From Alicyclobacillus sp. SO9 (lineage in GTDB: Bacteria; Bacillota; Bacilli; Alicyclobacillales; Alicyclobacillaceae): 64,000 nucleotides of DNA. Within the stretch, counting starts at the first letter, position 1; the number at the start of each line of letters is the position of its first letter. Positions 53,961-62,872 of this stretch are shown here, piece after piece. The position numbers and the translations under genes were made by a program. The stretch covers positions 1,054,001-1,118,000 of the forward strand of contig NZ_CP066339.1 in assembly GCF_016406125.1 (NCBI RefSeq). Direction: 5' to 3'. The notes under the pieces were generated by a model. It worked only from the letters and a program-made list of their open reading frames with translations, made no database searches and had not been told where the DNA came from.

Positions 53961-54611
53961 GTGCCTTCAGAGCAATTTTACAGACTCTCAGCAGCAACTC
54001 GGGGAACCATTACGAATGCTTGCCTGAGCGAGTTCGCTTATTACGGTTATGATTTAGCATCGACAAACCGGATGGTTAAAGCTGCGGGGATTTCCAAAGG
54101 TGCACTGTTTAAGTATTTCACTGATAAGGAAGGACTGTTTCGTTATATCTATCAACAGGTGGCTTCAGACATGCAGGCAGCGCTGGCCATTAAACCGGAA
54201 TTAAACGAAGATATTTTTGGCTTCTTATCGCGTCTTACTCTTGAAAAAATAAAGTACTACAAGGGACATCCGGAAGTATATCGCTTTGTGACTCATATGT
54301 CCAAGCAACAGACACATCCTGTGTACGCGACAGTCTATCGGTCTGCACTGGCCAGTGCACAACAGATGTTAGAGGAGATTTTAGCTCATATTTCAGCAGA
54401 TAGACTCAGAGCAGGTGTAACGATTGAACAAGTGGTGTCGACACTCATATGGGTGTCTGACGGGCTGCTGCAGAAATACCTGAATAGCATTCCTGAGACG
54501 GCTGACAGCAAAGAGTTTGACAGGTTCTTTGACACATTGCTTCTTGAAATGGAATCATACTTTGCAATTCTGCGGCATGGAGTCTACAAAGAATCGGAGA
54601 TGAAGTCATGA
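53961..54611 (+). CDS. TetR-family transcriptional repressor
   Basis: A 216-aa regulator. The N-terminal helix-turn-helix is ASTNRMVKAAGISKGALFKYF with the TetR pattern, followed by a helical ligand-binding domain ending about residue 205. GTG 53961 is preferred because AAGGGTGG precedes it; the frame opens at 53937. It is the first gene of an operon with an ABC exporter: its stop overlaps the ATP-binding gene by four bases (ATGA). A perfect palindrome in its promoter is its likely binding site. The ligand is unknown, perhaps the exporter's substrate. Confidence 0.92.
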   Translation: MPSEQFYRLSAATRGTITNACLSEFAYYGYDLASTNRMVKAAGISKGALFKYFTDKEGLFRYIYQQVASDMQAALAIKPELNEDIFGFLSRLTLEKIKYYKGHPEVYRFVTHMSKQQTHPVYATVYRSALASAQQMLEEILAHISADRLRAGVTIEQVVSTLIWVSDGLLQKYLNSIPETADSKEFDRFFDTLLLEMESYFAILRHGVYKESEMKS

Positions 54612-55495
54612 TTCGTGTGAGCAGGCTTACAAAAACATTTTCAAACGGCAAGGGAATTTTTAACCTGGACTTTGAAGTAAATCAAGGTGAAGTGTTTGGG
54701 TTTTTGGGCCCAAACGGTGCAGGAAAGTCTACAACCATTCGCCATCTAATGGGATTTTTGAAGGCCGACGAGGGAACGGCAACAATTTCTGAAAGGGATT
54801 GTTGGGCAGAGGCTGCTGAAAATCAAACCATGATTGGTTATCTTCCAGGAGAAATGGAATTTCTCGAAGGCATGACAGGGTCCGCATTTCTTCGATTACT
54901 GGGAGATATGAGAGGGATGAAACAGACCGGACGAAGGGATGCACTCATGGAGCGGTTTCAATTGGATACGAAGCCTGTCATTCGGAAGATGTCAAAGGGC
55001 ACAAAGCAGAAACTGGGCATTGTAGCAGCATTTATGCATAATCCTGAGATACTCATTCTGGATGAACCCACCTCCGGATTAGATCCCTTAATGCAACAAG
55101 AGTTCTTGAGTCTTGTCTTGGAGGAGAGGAGTAAGGGGAAAACGATTTTGATGTCTTCACACGTATTTCAGGAGGTGGAACGCGTCGCGGACAGAGTGGG
55201 GTTTATCAAGGATGGGCGCATGGTCTCTGTCAACTCGATTGAAAAGTGGAGAGAACAGCAGCCAATTAGATATACTATTTGGCTGGCCGAAGACGAGGAT
55301 GTGTCTCGAATTGTTAACTCAGGCGTAACCGTGTTGCGTCAAGATGGACTGTCGCTGCAGGTGGAAGTGCGCGGGAACCTAAAAGAACTTTTTGCCACGC
55401 TGTCCGAATGTAACATACTGCGCTTTGAGAGCCATGCGTTAGGGTTGGAAGATACTTTTATGCACCTCTATGACCAGGAGGTCACGGCCAAATGA
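54608..55495 (+). CDS. ABC transporter ATP-binding protein (exporter)
   Basis: A 295-aa ATPase with Walker A GPNGAGKST, the Q-loop YLPGEMEFL, a signature reading MSKGTKQKLGIV (variant of LSGGQ) and Walker B ILILDEPTSGLDP, H-loop MSSHVF. The C-terminal 75 residues form the extra domain typical of the CcmA/DrrA-type exporters. It overlaps tetR and the following permease gene by ATGA junctions, so all three are coupled. Predicted to power export of an antibiotic, lipid or peptide. Confidence 0.94.
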   Translation: MIRVSRLTKTFSNGKGIFNLDFEVNQGEVFGFLGPNGAGKSTTIRHLMGFLKADEGTATISERDCWAEAAENQTMIGYLPGEMEFLEGMTGSAFLRLLGDMRGMKQTGRRDALMERFQLDTKPVIRKMSKGTKQKLGIVAAFMHNPEILILDEPTSGLDPLMQQEFLSLVLEERSKGKTILMSSHVFQEVERVADRVGFIKDGRMVSVNSIEKWREQQPIRYTIWLAEDEDVSRIVNSGVTVLRQDGLSLQVEVRGNLKELFATLSECNILRFESHALGLEDTFMHLYDQEVTAK

Positions 55496-56295
55496 ACATT
55501 TCATTGTATAAGGCAACGTTGCGGATGAATCTCTCGTCCACGTTAAGCTATGGTATTGGTACGATTTTGTATTTGTGGATCTTAATCTGGGCCTATCCAT
55601 ATGTTTCATCTCCTGCGATGAACAAGATTCTTGACTCCATGCCGCAAAGTGTTTTAAAGGCGTTCGGTGCAGAGGGGGGTGTTCAAAATCTTGGCGTCTT
55701 TCTCGCGGAGAAGTTCTACGGTCTCATCCTTTTATTGATTCTCGCCATCTTTACGATTTCTGTGGCAACAAAACTCGTATCAGGTTTGGCAGACAGGGGC
55801 TCGTTGGCCTATCTTTTGGCTACTCCCGTATCCAGAACCAGATTGGCTATTACGCAAATAGGTGTAACGCTCACGACTTTGTGGAGTGTCTGTTTACTTG
55901 CTGTCGTTGGGGGAATCGCTGGTGCTGCTTGGTTTGCACCCCACAATCCCCTTGATAGCGCGCGATTCATACAAATGAATTTAATGGTAGCACTGTTGTT
56001 CTCTGTTATAGCGGCATACTCATTTGTCTTTTCCTGCATCTTTGACAACGAAAGACGTGCTCGAGCTGCCAGCACTGTCATAACACTCATTTTTTATGTT
56101 CTGGACCTGTTGGCGAAGTTGACCGATAAAGTAGCGTGGCTGAAGCACTTCTCAGTGTTTGCGCTGTATTCGCCGGCCAACATTTTACGTGGAAAGGGTG
56201 CCGTTACTTGGAGTGCAATTGGACTGGCAGCAGCAACGGTTCTGGTGTTCATACTGGCAGTGGCGATATTCCGACGCAGGCAGTACTCGTTTTAG
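55492..56295 (+). CDS. ABC-2 type permease (exporter)
   Basis: A 267-aa membrane protein with six helices and a large loop after the first helix, the pattern of ABC-2 permeases such as those in bacitracin or lipid exporters. MSVATKLVSG-like and RGSLAYLLATPVSRTRL segments are usual for the family (the conserved RxxGTL/LATP region). It is coupled to the ATPase by an ATGA overlap. Together they form a heterodimeric or homodimeric exporter repressed by the TetR protein. Confidence 0.88.
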   Translation: MNISLYKATLRMNLSSTLSYGIGTILYLWILIWAYPYVSSPAMNKILDSMPQSVLKAFGAEGGVQNLGVFLAEKFYGLILLLILAIFTISVATKLVSGLADRGSLAYLLATPVSRTRLAITQIGVTLTTLWSVCLLAVVGGIAGAAWFAPHNPLDSARFIQMNLMVALLFSVIAAYSFVFSCIFDNERRARAASTVITLIFYVLDLLAKLTDKVAWLKHFSVFALYSPANILRGKGAVTWSAIGLAAATVLVFILAVAIFRRRQYSF

Positions 56296-56365
56296 CAACT
56301 CAGTTGTCTCACGGGTTGCACGTCAGAATATCAGCAAGCTGTCTGGAGTCTGTTCCAGTTGTGAT

Positions 56366-56572
56366 TCATTCGCCAATAATGGCCTGTACACGGCCTACTT
56401 GGCCGTCTTGCAGGCGCACTTTGATGCCATGAGGATGAGTCGGGGACTTCGTCAAGATATCTTTGACGACGCCCCGAGTTAATCTTCCGGTCCGCTGGTC
56501 TTGTTTCAAAACAATGTCTACTGTAAGGCCGGAATGGATGTCTTTCCGGTTTTGACCGTTCTTTGCACCCAT
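56366..56572 (-). CDS. ywbE: YwbE-family conserved small protein
   Basis: A 68-aa protein of the YwbE (DUF2196) family, conserved across Bacillota and other bacteria. The family motif is NRKDIHSGLTVDIVLKQDQR, then TRGVVKDILTKSP and HPHGIKVRLQDGQVGRVQ. The fold is a small beta barrel of the KOW/RNA-binding kind; no function is established. ATG 56572 follows AGGAGTTGATTGC; the frame extends ten codons upstream without conservation. It sits 41 bases downstream of the ABC-F gene on the same strand. Confidence 0.9.
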   Translation of the reverse strand: MGAKNGQNRKDIHSGLTVDIVLKQDQRTGRLTRGVVKDILTKSPTHPHGIKVRLQDGQVGRVQAIIGE

Positions 56573-56613
56573 GCAATCAACTCCTATCTGGTGTCGATTC
56601 AAATTGCAAACAA

Positions 56614-58212
56614 CTAAATTGCCAACAACGATTCTCTTTTCTCCAGGTACTCATCGTATCGTCCTGAAAAGTCCACAATTCCGCTTGGCGTCAATTCAAT
56701 GATACGGGTGGCCACGTCTGTCACCATTTGTCGCGCATGTGAAACAAAGATGACGCTGCCGTCGAAGTCTACTAAGGCCTTCGTCAACGCATCAATCGAT
56801 TCCAAATCGAGATGGTTAGTCGGTTCGTCAAGGACCAGCACATTGCCTTGCAACAGCAGCATTTTTCCCAATGCAAGGCGAGCTGTCTCTCCGCCCGATA
56901 ACACATCTGTAGACTTGTGTACCTCATCTTTGGAAAACAGCATCCGGCCGAGAATGCTTCGGAGCGTTTGGGTATCTGCTTCTTCGTCGAAACTGCCCAG
57001 CCATTCATAAACAGTAGTGTCGTTGGGGATTGTCTCATTGTGATCCTGTGTAAAATACGTAGGCTGAGCAGATTGCCCCCAGGTAACGCTTCCCTCGTCA
57101 GGTTGAAGTTCGCCCATAATGACGTTGAGGAGCGTCGTCTTCCCAATACCGTTGGGGCCAATAACCGCTACCTTTTCTCCATTCATAATATCCAGACTGA
57201 TGTCTTTCAAGACATGCAAATCAGCAAAGGACTTGTGGATACGGTCCACAGATACAACTTGTTTTCCCAGAGGTTGCAGTGACGTAAACTTGATGTACGG
57301 GGAGACTCTGGAAGACGGACGAATTTCTTGTATCTCAATTTTCTCGATTTGTTTTTGCCGGCTTGTTGCCTGCTTTGCTTTACTCTTATTGGCTGAAAAT
57401 CGGGCCACGAAGTCTTTCAGTTCTGCAATCTTTTCAAGGTTTTTTGCGTTCTCAGCTTGCAGTTGTTCTCTAGCCAGTGTACTGGCTGCAACAAAGTAAT
57501 CGTAGTTTCCCGAAAACATGGAAATTTGGTTGTAGTCGACGTCCACCATGTGTGTGCAGACGGTATTCAAGAAATGCCGATCATGAGAAATGATGACCAT
57601 TGTGCCCTTATGGTTCAGCAGGAAGTTCTCCAACCAGCGAATGGTGTCTAAATCCAAATGGTTCGTGGGCTCATCGAGCAGCAGTACATCAGGTCGTCCG
57701 AACAGGACTTGAGCCAGAAGAACACGGAGTTTGAAACCGCCAGTGAGCGTATCCATTTTATTGGCGTGCTTCTCAACCGGGATGCCCAGCCCTTCCAGCA
57801 ACTCTGCTGCAAAATACTCCGCTGAATACCCGTCCATCTCAGCATAGGCACTTTCCAGTTCGCCAACTTTCATGCCGTCTTCTTCCGTCATCTCCGCAAG
57901 TGCGTAGAGGCGTTCGCGTTCTTTCATAACGGACCACAGTTCCGGATGCCCCATCAGCACCGTATTTAACACGGTTTCTTCATCGTATTTGTAGTGATCC
58001 TGCTGAAGTACACCAACACGTATACCCTCTGCAATACTCACATCACCCGTCGTAGGTTCAAAGTCACCCACAAGGATTTTCATGAAGGTTGATTTCCCCG
58101 ATCCGTTGGCTCCAATGAGGCCATAGCGGTTGCCTTCGTCAAAACTCAGGTTGACATCTTCAAACAAGGTACGGCTTCCGAACGAGACTGACACGTCTTT
58201 CACGCGAATCAT
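56614..58212 (-). CDS. ABC-F ATPase (YbiT-like translation factor)
   Basis: A 532-aa protein with two ABC domains and no membrane segment. Domain 1 has GANGSGKST, LTGGFKLRVLLAQ and VLLLDEPTNHLD; domain 2 has GPNGIGKTT, LSGGETARLALGK and VLVLDEPTNHLD. The linker (about 240-310, rich in Lys/Glu) is the P-site tRNA interaction motif. The length and the lack of an N-terminal arm match YbiT/YkpA-type housekeeping factors that relieve stalled ribosomes, rather than antibiotic-resistance ABC-F proteins; this is an inference. AAAAGGAG precedes ATG 58212. Confidence 0.92.
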   Translation of the reverse strand: MIRVKDVSVSFGSRTLFEDVNLSFDEGNRYGLIGANGSGKSTFMKILVGDFEPTTGDVSIAEGIRVGVLQQDHYKYDEETVLNTVLMGHPELWSVMKERERLYALAEMTEEDGMKVGELESAYAEMDGYSAEYFAAELLEGLGIPVEKHANKMDTLTGGFKLRVLLAQVLFGRPDVLLLDEPTNHLDLDTIRWLENFLLNHKGTMVIISHDRHFLNTVCTHMVDVDYNQISMFSGNYDYFVAASTLAREQLQAENAKNLEKIAELKDFVARFSANKSKAKQATSRQKQIEKIEIQEIRPSSRVSPYIKFTSLQPLGKQVVSVDRIHKSFADLHVLKDISLDIMNGEKVAVIGPNGIGKTTLLNVIMGELQPDEGSVTWGQSAQPTYFTQDHNETIPNDTTVYEWLGSFDEEADTQTLRSILGRMLFSKDEVHKSTDVLSGGETARLALGKMLLLQGNVLVLDEPTNHLDLESIDALTKALVDFDGSVIFVSHARQMVTDVATRIIELTPSGIVDFSGRYDEYLEKRESLLAI

Positions 58213-58399
58213 ATATTACAAACTCCTTTTAGGCATAGATTGGTGCAAAACCTTTGTGTAAAATTTCGAGAAATCCTGCAAAACCGACTGTGACGAGGAG
58301 GGTTTTTTCTCCGAAACGTACGATTGGCTCAATATAACACGATTTCAGTGTTGTATCCAGTGCAGAACTGGGATGGAGTAGGGTGCGCAAACAAAATGA

Positions 58400-58440
58400 A
58401 GACTGCCGCGACATGAGAGTCTCTCAGGTTCGGGCAGTCT
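58400..58440 (-). terminator. Terminator of the peroxiredoxin gene
   Basis: Outer arms AGACTGCC (58440-58433 read on the minus strand) and GGCAGTCT (58407-58400) with an inner CTGAGAG/CTCTCA stem, then TCATTTTG. Confidence 0.7.
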
Positions 58441-58475
58441 CCAAAGGTTAATCAAATTTCACCTGTCAAGGAGTG

Positions 58476-59111
58476 TTACAGGTTTTTCATTCGCAGGTAC
58501 CAGCGCTTATAGTCGTATCCTTTTTGCTTCGCTTCTTCTTGCGTTTCGACCGCGTTAGAGTTCGCCGGGGGCGGCACAACGACAGGCTTCCCTGGCTCCC
58601 AGTTTGCAGGTGTCGCGACACCGTTGGCATCTGCGGTCTGCAGAGCATCTACGACGCGCAATATCTCGGCCATATTTCGTCCGACGTTAAGTGGATAGTA
58701 AATCATAGCGCGCAACGTGCCTTTATCGTCAATGAAAAAGACGGCGCGCACTGCATTTGTACTGCTTTCCCCAGGCTGAACCATACCGTATGCATTGGAT
58801 ACCTCTCGGTCTAAATCAGCAATGATGGGAAATGTAACTTTATGTCCGAAAATCTGTTCGATATCTTGTGCCCAAGCAATATGCGACTGTACTCCATCCA
58901 CAGACAAACCAATTAATTGTACGCCGCGTTTTTCAAACTCTGCAGTGCGTTCTGCGAAACCGCCGAATTCTGTTGTACAAACTGGGGTGAAATCGGCCGG
59001 GTGGGAAAACAGGACTACCCATTTTCCTTTGTAATCGGAGAGTTTGATTTTTCCATGCGTTGATGCAGCTTCAAATTCTGGTGCGGGTTCATTCAAACGT
59101 GCCAGTGACAT
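58476..59111 (-). CDS. 1-Cys peroxiredoxin (Prx6/AhpC-TSA family)
   Basis: A 211-aa peroxiredoxin that reduces hydrogen peroxide and organic peroxides. The peroxidatic Cys45 lies in HPADFTPVCTTEF. Other landmarks are GLSVDGVQSHIAW, FPIIADLDREVSNAYGM and the C-terminal WYLRMKNL arm. No other cysteine exists in the protein, so it is a 1-Cys enzyme needing an outside thiol donor. GGGGAGGAATCAATAC precedes ATG 59111; the frame extends seven codons. Probably induced in oxidative stress, but no regulator site was recognised. Confidence 0.93.
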   Translation of the reverse strand: MSLARLNEPAPEFEAASTHGKIKLSDYKGKWVVLFSHPADFTPVCTTEFGGFAERTAEFEKRGVQLIGLSVDGVQSHIAWAQDIEQIFGHKVTFPIIADLDREVSNAYGMVQPGESSTNAVRAVFFIDDKGTLRAMIYYPLNVGRNMAEILRVVDALQTADANGVATPANWEPGKPVVVPPPANSNAVETQEEAKQKGYDYKRWYLRMKNL

Positions 59112-59283
59112 GTATTGATTCCTCCCCTCCAAGAATATGTTTCCATTATAAATTATGTGGACTGAATTTCAAAATTATACCCGAAGAGTCTATCGAATAG
59201 TGAGAGCCTTCTCCTTCTCTACTATCCGGCCGTTTTTCTCGCATCGGGTTTCCTTGGTAGAATAATAGAGAGGAGGCTGATTT

Positions 59284-59688
59284 ATGGAGAACTATCGGTT
59301 TCATCATGATGTACGTGTACGTTGGTCAGAAGTTGACGGGCAGCGGATTGTTTTCAATGGAAACTATCTTACGTATATGGATATTGCCTATGCCGAGTAT
59401 CTGCGCCGAGAGTTGAAGTTGTCAGATGGGATGCCGGACACGGTCATTGCGAAAACAACCCTTGAGTTTAAACAATCAGCTCAATTTGACGATGTTTTGT
59501 CCGTGTGGTTGCGAACAAGCCGCATCGGACAAACGAGTATGACGGTAGACTTTGTAATCACTCGATTTGAGCAGGTATTGTTCAACGCTCAGACAGTGTA
59601 TGTATATGTGAATTCCGAAACAAAACAGCCTGCCGCTGTTCCGGACTCTTGGAGACACACAATCGAAGTTTACGAACGGGGGAATTAG
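59284..59688 (+). CDS. Hotdog-fold acyl-CoA thioesterase (YbgC-like)
   Basis: A 134-aa 4HBT-type thioesterase. The active-site region reads VRWSEVDGQRIVFNGNYLTY (the usual catalytic acid is Asp in VD and the Asn-loop before the helix), followed by FDDVLSVWLRTSRIG and a final strand VYVYVNSETKQPAAVP. Such enzymes cleave acyl-CoA thioesters; substrate unknown. AGAGGAGGCTGATTT precedes the ATG. It is three bases ahead of the SDR gene and surely cotranscribed. The convergent cluster of DAHP synthase, acyl-CoA dehydrogenase and CoA ligase suggests a shared acyl-CoA pathway. Confidence 0.9.
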   Translation: MENYRFHHDVRVRWSEVDGQRIVFNGNYLTYMDIAYAEYLRRELKLSDGMPDTVIAKTTLEFKQSAQFDDVLSVWLRTSRIGQTSMTVDFVITRFEQVLFNAQTVYVYVNSETKQPAAVPDSWRHTIEVYERGN

Positions 59689-59690
59689 GA

Positions 59691-60449
59691 ATGCGTTTTC
59701 ACGGAGAGGTCGCTGTCGTGACAGGAGGAGCAGGCGGAATCGGCCGAGCCAGCGCTAAGCTGCTTGCCAATCAAGGGGCTCGGGTAGTGGTGGCAGATAT
59801 TGATGAAGCTTCCGGACAAGAGTCAGTCAGGCAGATTGAGCAGGACGGCAATGACGCAGTGTTTCATCCCGTGGATGTATCTGATTACCACAGTGTACAG
59901 ACACTGGCAGACTTCACGGTGCGTACATACGGAGGGTTGGACATCATGTTCAACAATGCAGGCATTTTTGGAGATGGGGCTGAAAATGTCATAAACATGC
60001 CAGTCGAAACATATCGACGGATGGTAGCTATAAATCAGGACGGTGTTTTTTATGGAATAAAAGCGGCTGCCAATGTAATGAAGGAACGCGGTGGTGTGAT
60101 TATCAATACGGCGTCCATCTATGCTTTTATTGCTGACAGGAATCAACTGCCCTATCACGCCACCAAAGCCGCCGTGGTCGGCATGACCAAGGCAGCGGCA
60201 CTGGAGTTGGCCAAATACAATATTCGCGTGGTTGCAATCGCTCCAGGCATGATTGACACGGCCCTTATAGACCCCTGGCGTGAAGATGAACACGTCTGGA
60301 ATACAGTGCAAAAGGCGCATATGAGGCGCAAGTTTGGCACCGCTGAGCAAGTAGCAAATGTGGTTGCTTTTTTAGCCAGCGACGAAGCTTCTTTCTTAAA
60401 TGGACATGAGTATTTTGTCGACGACGGTGCAGCTTCGTTTAAGCGTTGA
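59691..60449 (+). CDS. Short-chain dehydrogenase/reductase
   Basis: A 252-aa SDR of the classical type with the NAD(P) motif TGGAGGIGRASA, NNAG at 88-91, and the catalytic triad Ser142, Tyr155 and Lys159 (YHATK). VADIDEA after the second strand carries an Asp that favours NAD(H) over NADP(H). Expected to oxidise or reduce a secondary alcohol or ketone. ATG 59691 starts three bases after the thioesterase stop, with GGGGGAATTAGGA overlapping its end. Ends VDDGAASFKR, usual for the family. Confidence 0.93.
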   Translation: MRFHGEVAVVTGGAGGIGRASAKLLANQGARVVVADIDEASGQESVRQIEQDGNDAVFHPVDVSDYHSVQTLADFTVRTYGGLDIMFNNAGIFGDGAENVINMPVETYRRMVAINQDGVFYGIKAAANVMKERGGVIINTASIYAFIADRNQLPYHATKAAVVGMTKAAALELAKYNIRVVAIAPGMIDTALIDPWREDEHVWNTVQKAHMRRKFGTAEQVANVVAFLASDEASFLNGHEYFVDDGAASFKR

Positions 60450-60530
60450 CAACAGAATTAAGCAGCTACAGGCAGTATTCGGCGGGCCGGCGCCAAGCCG
60501 TAAACTGGCGAGGCACACGGCCTGCACTCA

Positions 60531-61562
60531 TCATGCGTGAACTAATTTGGCAGAGTGATACTTCTGCGCCAGAGCTTCATAAATCAGCGAAATGTCTTCC
60601 GCCATATTCTGAAACTCCGTCAAGTTAATGGTCTGTGCCCCGTCCGACCACGCCTCTGCCGGATTTGAATGAACTTCTACGAGGACACCAGCAGCCCCCG
60701 CTGCAATTCCCGCTCTGGCCAATGCTGGGACAAATTCGGATGTTCCCACACCGTGACTGGGATCAACCAACACCGGTAAATGAGTCAGTTTTTGCACTAC
60801 AGGTACTGCATTCAAGTCCATTGTGTTCCGTGTTGCATTTTCAAAGGTACGGATTCCACGTTCACACAGTATGACATTTGTGTTTCCCTGCCCGAGAATG
60901 TATTCAGCCGCGAGCAGCCATTCTTCAATCGTTGCTGACAGCCCTCTCTTTAGCAGCACTGGCTTTTGGCTTTGGCCAACAGCTTTGAGAAGAGGATAGT
61001 TTTGCATGCTGCGGGCGCCAACCTGTAAGATGTCCACGTAGGCAGCCACCAACTCAACGGTATCCGGCGACATGACTTCGGAGATGACAGGCAAACCTGT
61101 TTCCGCCCGGGCCTCAGCAAGCATCTTGAGGCCTTCTGCGCCGTGTCCCTGGAAGCTGTATGGCGACGATCTCGGTTTAAACGCCCCGCCCCGCAGCACA
61201 TGCCCCCCAGCTTTTTTCACACCCCGGGCGATGTCAATGATGCTCTCCTGCGTTTCCACACTGCAGGGCCCTGCCATGATGGTCGGCTGGGACGCGCCCA
61301 CCAGGTGTCCGTTAACACTGACAACCGTGTTTTCAGGATGGTATTCCCGGCTCACTAAAGGATAACGACTGTGTATCGGAATCACGTCGCTAACACCCGG
61401 CACCTTTTTTAGCATGGTGCGCAGTTTATCGGAGTCTTCCTTGACAGGTACGACAATCGCCTTGGCATTTGTGAGATAACCTGTAAGACCTTCTTTTTCA
61501 AGCACACTCAATATGTGCCTTGTTTGGGTTGCTTGTACCTCTTTGACGAGTTCGATGACCAT
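60531..61562 (-). CDS. aroF: 3-deoxy-7-phosphoheptulonate synthase (DAHP synthase)
   Basis: A 343-aa type I-beta DAHP synthase with an N-terminal domain of about 70 residues (FXD/ACT-like) in front of the catalytic barrel. It condenses PEP and erythrose 4-phosphate in the first step of the shikimate pathway. Metal and substrate residues are in MAGPCSVETQE, RGGAFKPRSSPYSFQG, QVGARSMQNYPLLK, LLKRGL and VDPSHGVG. Its ATG shares an A with the TAA stop of the upstream acyl-CoA dehydrogenase gene (TAATG), so the two are translationally coupled, an unusual partner for aroF. A dedicated role in a shikimate-derived product is possible. Confidence 0.95.
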   Translation of the reverse strand: MVIELVKEVQATQTRHILSVLEKEGLTGYLTNAKAIVVPVKEDSDKLRTMLKKVPGVSDVIPIHSRYPLVSREYHPENTVVSVNGHLVGASQPTIMAGPCSVETQESIIDIARGVKKAGGHVLRGGAFKPRSSPYSFQGHGAEGLKMLAEARAETGLPVISEVMSPDTVELVAAYVDILQVGARSMQNYPLLKAVGQSQKPVLLKRGLSATIEEWLLAAEYILGQGNTNVILCERGIRTFENATRNTMDLNAVPVVQKLTHLPVLVDPSHGVGTSEFVPALARAGIAAGAAGVLVEVHSNPAEAWSDGAQTINLTEFQNMAEDISLIYEALAQKYHSAKLVHA

Positions 61563-62791
61563 TACCGTTCGCTCCCTTCTGTCTGTGCTGCTTCTGTCTG
61601 TGCTGCTTTTTCCTGCATTGCTGTTGAAACGACGTCTCGTGCAATGACCATTTTTTGGATTTCTGAAGTGCCTTCCTCAAACCTTTGCATCCGTGCATCT
61701 CGATAAATACGCTCGATTTCTGACGACGTAAAATAGCCGATGCCCCCGTGTATTTGCAGGGCTTTATCTGTAACCCTCTGCAACATTTCTGTCCCAAACA
61801 GCTTGGCCATAGCTGCTTCGGTCGTAATTGACTCTCCATTGTCAAAGCACTCCGCGGCGTGCAGGCAGAGTCGACGTGCCGCCTCAATATCCGTTGCCAT
61901 TTCAGCCAGCCACATTTGAATTGTCTGTCGCTTAACCAACGGTTTGCCAAATGTAGTCCGGCCAATGGCATGCTGAGTTGCGAGCTGCAAAGACCTGCCT
62001 GCCGCCCCTACACAAGTCATACCAATAGCAGTTCGACTTGGGTCGAGAAACCCCCGAAATGCCACTTCCAAACCGTCTCCTTCTGAACCAAGGCGGTGGG
62101 ACACGGGGACACGGCAGTCCCTCAGACGGAGATGCCCGTGTCCCGTACCTGTTATCCCCATGGCTGCAGGCATCATTTCAATGTCTAAACCAGGGGCATT
62201 CCTTGGAACCAACAGGGCCATAGTACCCTCTGTGCCGGATGTACCTTCCAGACGACAAAAGAGCAAAAAGTAGTCCGCTACGTCACTGAAAATAATCATC
62301 CATTTCTCACCGTTTAAAACGTAGTCGTCCCCATCACGGCGAGCTGTGGTTTTCATATCGGCTCCAGACCCCGAATTTGGCTCTGTCAGTGTAAATGTAA
62401 CGCGGTGTTGCCCCTGAATGAAGGGTAAGACAAACTTTTGCCGTTGTGCATCGTCGGCTTTACTATCCAAAGCCCGCCACAAGCTGTTCATGACGTGCAC
62501 AATCACACGCATCGACCCATGCATATGAGCGAAGCGTTCCAGCAGTTTCAGGTAATCTGTGAAGGTCAGTCCAAAGCCGCCGTACCCTGCGGGGGCAGTG
62601 AGGCGGAGAAACCCGCGGTCATTCAAGTCCTGCCACACCTCAGTGGGAACTTGCTTTTTTTGTTCAATAGTACGGGCCCAGCTTTGTGCAGGACCCTCGA
62701 CATACATTGTAACTTTTTTATTCCATTCGTTTACTGCTGCACTGTTCTCTGTTGCATCGTTTGGTGTTGCATTATTTACTGTTGCAGCCAC
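61562..62791 (-). CDS. Acyl-CoA dehydrogenase
   Basis: A 409-aa FAD enzyme that introduces or removes a 2,3-double bond in an acyl-CoA. Features are FTLTEPNSGSGADMKTTARR (FAD contact), VLNGEKWMI, and near the C terminus QIHGGIGYFTSSEIERIYRD followed by RFEEGTSEIQ, where the Glu is the likely catalytic base. The N-terminal 20 residues are low-complexity (NNATPNDATENS), and the last 15 residues (AAQTEAAQTEGSER) are encoded by a perfect 15-bp tandem repeat (61576-61605), both probably dispensable. GTG 62791 after AAGAAGGG. It couples to aroF by TAATG overlap. Confidence 0.93.
   Translation of the reverse strand: MAATVNNATPNDATENSAAVNEWNKKVTMYVEGPAQSWARTIEQKKQVPTEVWQDLNDRGFLRLTAPAGYGGFGLTFTDYLKLLERFAHMHGSMRVIVHVMNSLWRALDSKADDAQRQKFVLPFIQGQHRVTFTLTEPNSGSGADMKTTARRDGDDYVLNGEKWMIIFSDVADYFLLFCRLEGTSGTEGTMALLVPRNAPGLDIEMMPAAMGITGTGHGHLRLRDCRVPVSHRLGSEGDGLEVAFRGFLDPSRTAIGMTCVGAAGRSLQLATQHAIGRTTFGKPLVKRQTIQMWLAEMATDIEAARRLCLHAAECFDNGESITTEAAMAKLFGTEMLQRVTDKALQIHGGIGYFTSSEIERIYRDARMQRFEEGTSEIQKMVIARDVVSTAMQEKAAQTEAAQTEGSER
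61576..61605. repeat. 15-bp tandem repeat at the 3' end of the acyl-CoA dehydrogenase gene
   Basis: CTTCTGTCTGTGCTG occurs twice in a row, keeping the reading frame and duplicating the AQTEA motif. Confidence 0.85.
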
Positions 62792-62872
62792 TGTTTACCC
62801 TTCTTTCCCAATCGCAGAGTCGGAGTCACAAATCAGTACTGCAAAATTGTGCCGAGAGTCGGGGCCGAAGAG

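Noticed and set aside
61498-61971. A 157-codon minus-strand ORF spanning the end of the acyl-CoA dehydrogenase gene and the start of aroF.
   Set aside because: It overlaps two genes with strong family matches in other frames and its composition is that of a shadow frame.
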